A DNA stretch of 6,062 bases from contig JAEZQX010000464.1 of the NCBI GenBank assembly GCA_023441105.1, positions 1 to 6,062 on the forward strand. Reading direction: 5' to 3'. The stretch comes from Pseudomonadota bacterium (GTDB lineage: Bacteria; Pseudomonadota; Gammaproteobacteria; Burkholderiales; Burkholderiaceae). The translations under genes were made by a program, and so were the position numbers. The notes under the pieces are model-generated. The model had not been told where the DNA came from. It ran no database searches and worked only from the letters and a program-made list of their open reading frames with translations. Every line of letters begins with the position of its first letter. The first letter of the stretch is position 1. Of this stretch, positions 5,608 to 6,062 are shown piece by piece.

Positions 5608-6062
5608 CCGCTGAAATGGTCGAATCCGGTTCCTTCCAGGGGCACGGCCAGGCCATTGCCACCACTCAGGAGGATACCGCGTCCGGCCCGCAGCCGGCCG
5701 ATCATCCGCGCCTGCGGGCACCGTGCCGCGATCGCATCGCGCGCCTGCGCCGGCGCGGTGAACAGGAGCTCGTAGTCGTCACCGCCGCGCAGCGCGAAGC
5801 CGAGTGCCTGGTCGTGCGGCAGGCTGGCCAGGCAAGGGTCGAGCGGAATGTCGCCCGATCGCAGTTCAGCAGCCAGCCCCGCCCCACCGGCCGACGCCTC
5901 CAGCACGTGGCGCAGGTCGCCGGCCAGTCCGTCGGAGAGATCGATCGCGGCATGCGCCAGGCCGCGCAGCGAGCGGCCGAGCGCCAGCCGCGGCTGCGGC
6001 CAGTCCAGCCGGCGGGCAGCCTGGGGGTCGAGGTCCGCGCCGCCTCGCTGTGCCTCCAGCAC
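5604..6062 (-). CDS. thiL: Thiamine-monophosphate kinase, C-terminal half (5' end outside window)
   Basis: Phosphorylates thiamine monophosphate with ATP to thiamine diphosphate, the active cofactor. The visible 152 residues are roughly the second half of a protein usually near 320; the frame is open to the window edge, and its first visible GTG codon is internal rather than a start. Conserved ThiL features are in order: WPQPRLALGRSLRGLAHAAIDLSDGLAGDL at fragment residues 21-50 (split here as PRLALG, then the AIDLSDGLAGDL motif), then ALRGGDDYELLFTAP at 90-104, followed by the closing IGRL segment and a Gly-rich stretch. The PurM-type C-terminal fold is therefore intact. The TGA stop at 5604-5606 overlaps the pgpA ATG by the 4-base ATGA arrangement. 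No defect is seen in the visible part. Confidence 0.95.
   Translation of the reverse strand: MLEAQRGGADLDPQAARRLDWPQPRLALGRSLRGLAHAAIDLSDGLAGDLRHVLEASAGGAGLAAELRSGDIPLDPCLASLPHDQALGFALRGGDDYELLFTAPAQARDAIAARCPQARMIGRLRAGRGILLSGGNGLAVPLEGTGFDHFSG

Noticed and set aside
5608..5721. 38-residue N-terminal extension of PgpA
   Set aside because: It overlaps the end of thiL out of frame; the ATGA overlap at 5604-5607 gives the usual coupled start and a normal length.
4903..5775. 290-codon plus-strand frame opposite pncC, pgpA and thiL
   Set aside because: Gln/Arg/His-rich antisense composition spanning three real genes; no domain recognised.
1..6062. Mobile element, CRISPR array, tRNA or novel defence system
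   Set aside because: No regularly spaced repeats, transposase or integrase motifs, terminal inverted repeats or tRNA-like structure were seen; almost all sequence is accounted for by conserved housekeeping genes.

Overview
The window is GC-rich (about two-thirds G+C by eye) and tightly packed. Every gene I can support lies on the minus strand. In transcription order, from high to low coordinates, they are thiL (3' half only), pgpA, pncC (stand-alone CinA C-terminal domain), recA, recX, sucC, sucD and the 5' end of a PP2C-type protein phosphatase. The order pncC-recA-recX is shared with many Proteobacteria. recX followed directly by sucC-sucD, and thiL-pgpA just upstream of pncC, is the arrangement I associate with Betaproteobacteria, so a betaproteobacterium (perhaps Rhodocyclales-like) is the best guess. 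That assignment rests on remembered synteny and protein character, not on a search.

Region by region: 5604-6062 carries the C-terminal half of thiamine-monophosphate kinase, whose stop overlaps the pgpA start by 4 bases (ATGA). pgpA (5077-5607) is followed after 16 bases by pncC (4506-5060), so the three look like one operon. A 148-base gap (4358-4505) holds the recA control region: an SOS/LexA box of form CTG-N10-CAG (4426-4441) overlapping a plausible promoter, and a good ribosome binding site. recA (3287-4357) is complete. A 111-base gap with a strong imperfect hairpin (3189-3224) separates it from recX (2657-3175), probably limiting recX relative to recA. A 204-base gap (2453-2656) holds two hairpins and a candidate extended -10 element, so sucCD may have its own promoter. 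sucC (1292-2452) and sucD (400-1281) are 10 bases apart, with the sucD ribosome binding site overlapping the sucC stop. After a 103-base gap without a clear terminator comes the PP2C phosphatase start (1-296).

Functionally this is a core-genome segment: recombination and SOS repair (RecA with its modulator RecX), the substrate-level phosphorylation step of the TCA cycle (SucCD), phosphatidylglycerol synthesis (PgpA), thiamine diphosphate synthesis (ThiL), NAD salvage (PncC), and the beginning of a signalling phosphatase. I found no mobile element, CRISPR array, tRNA, rRNA or novel system. The most interesting points are regulatory (SOS box geometry, recA-recX hairpin, sucC leader) plus the non-acidic tail of RecA and the N-terminal extension of the phosphatase.
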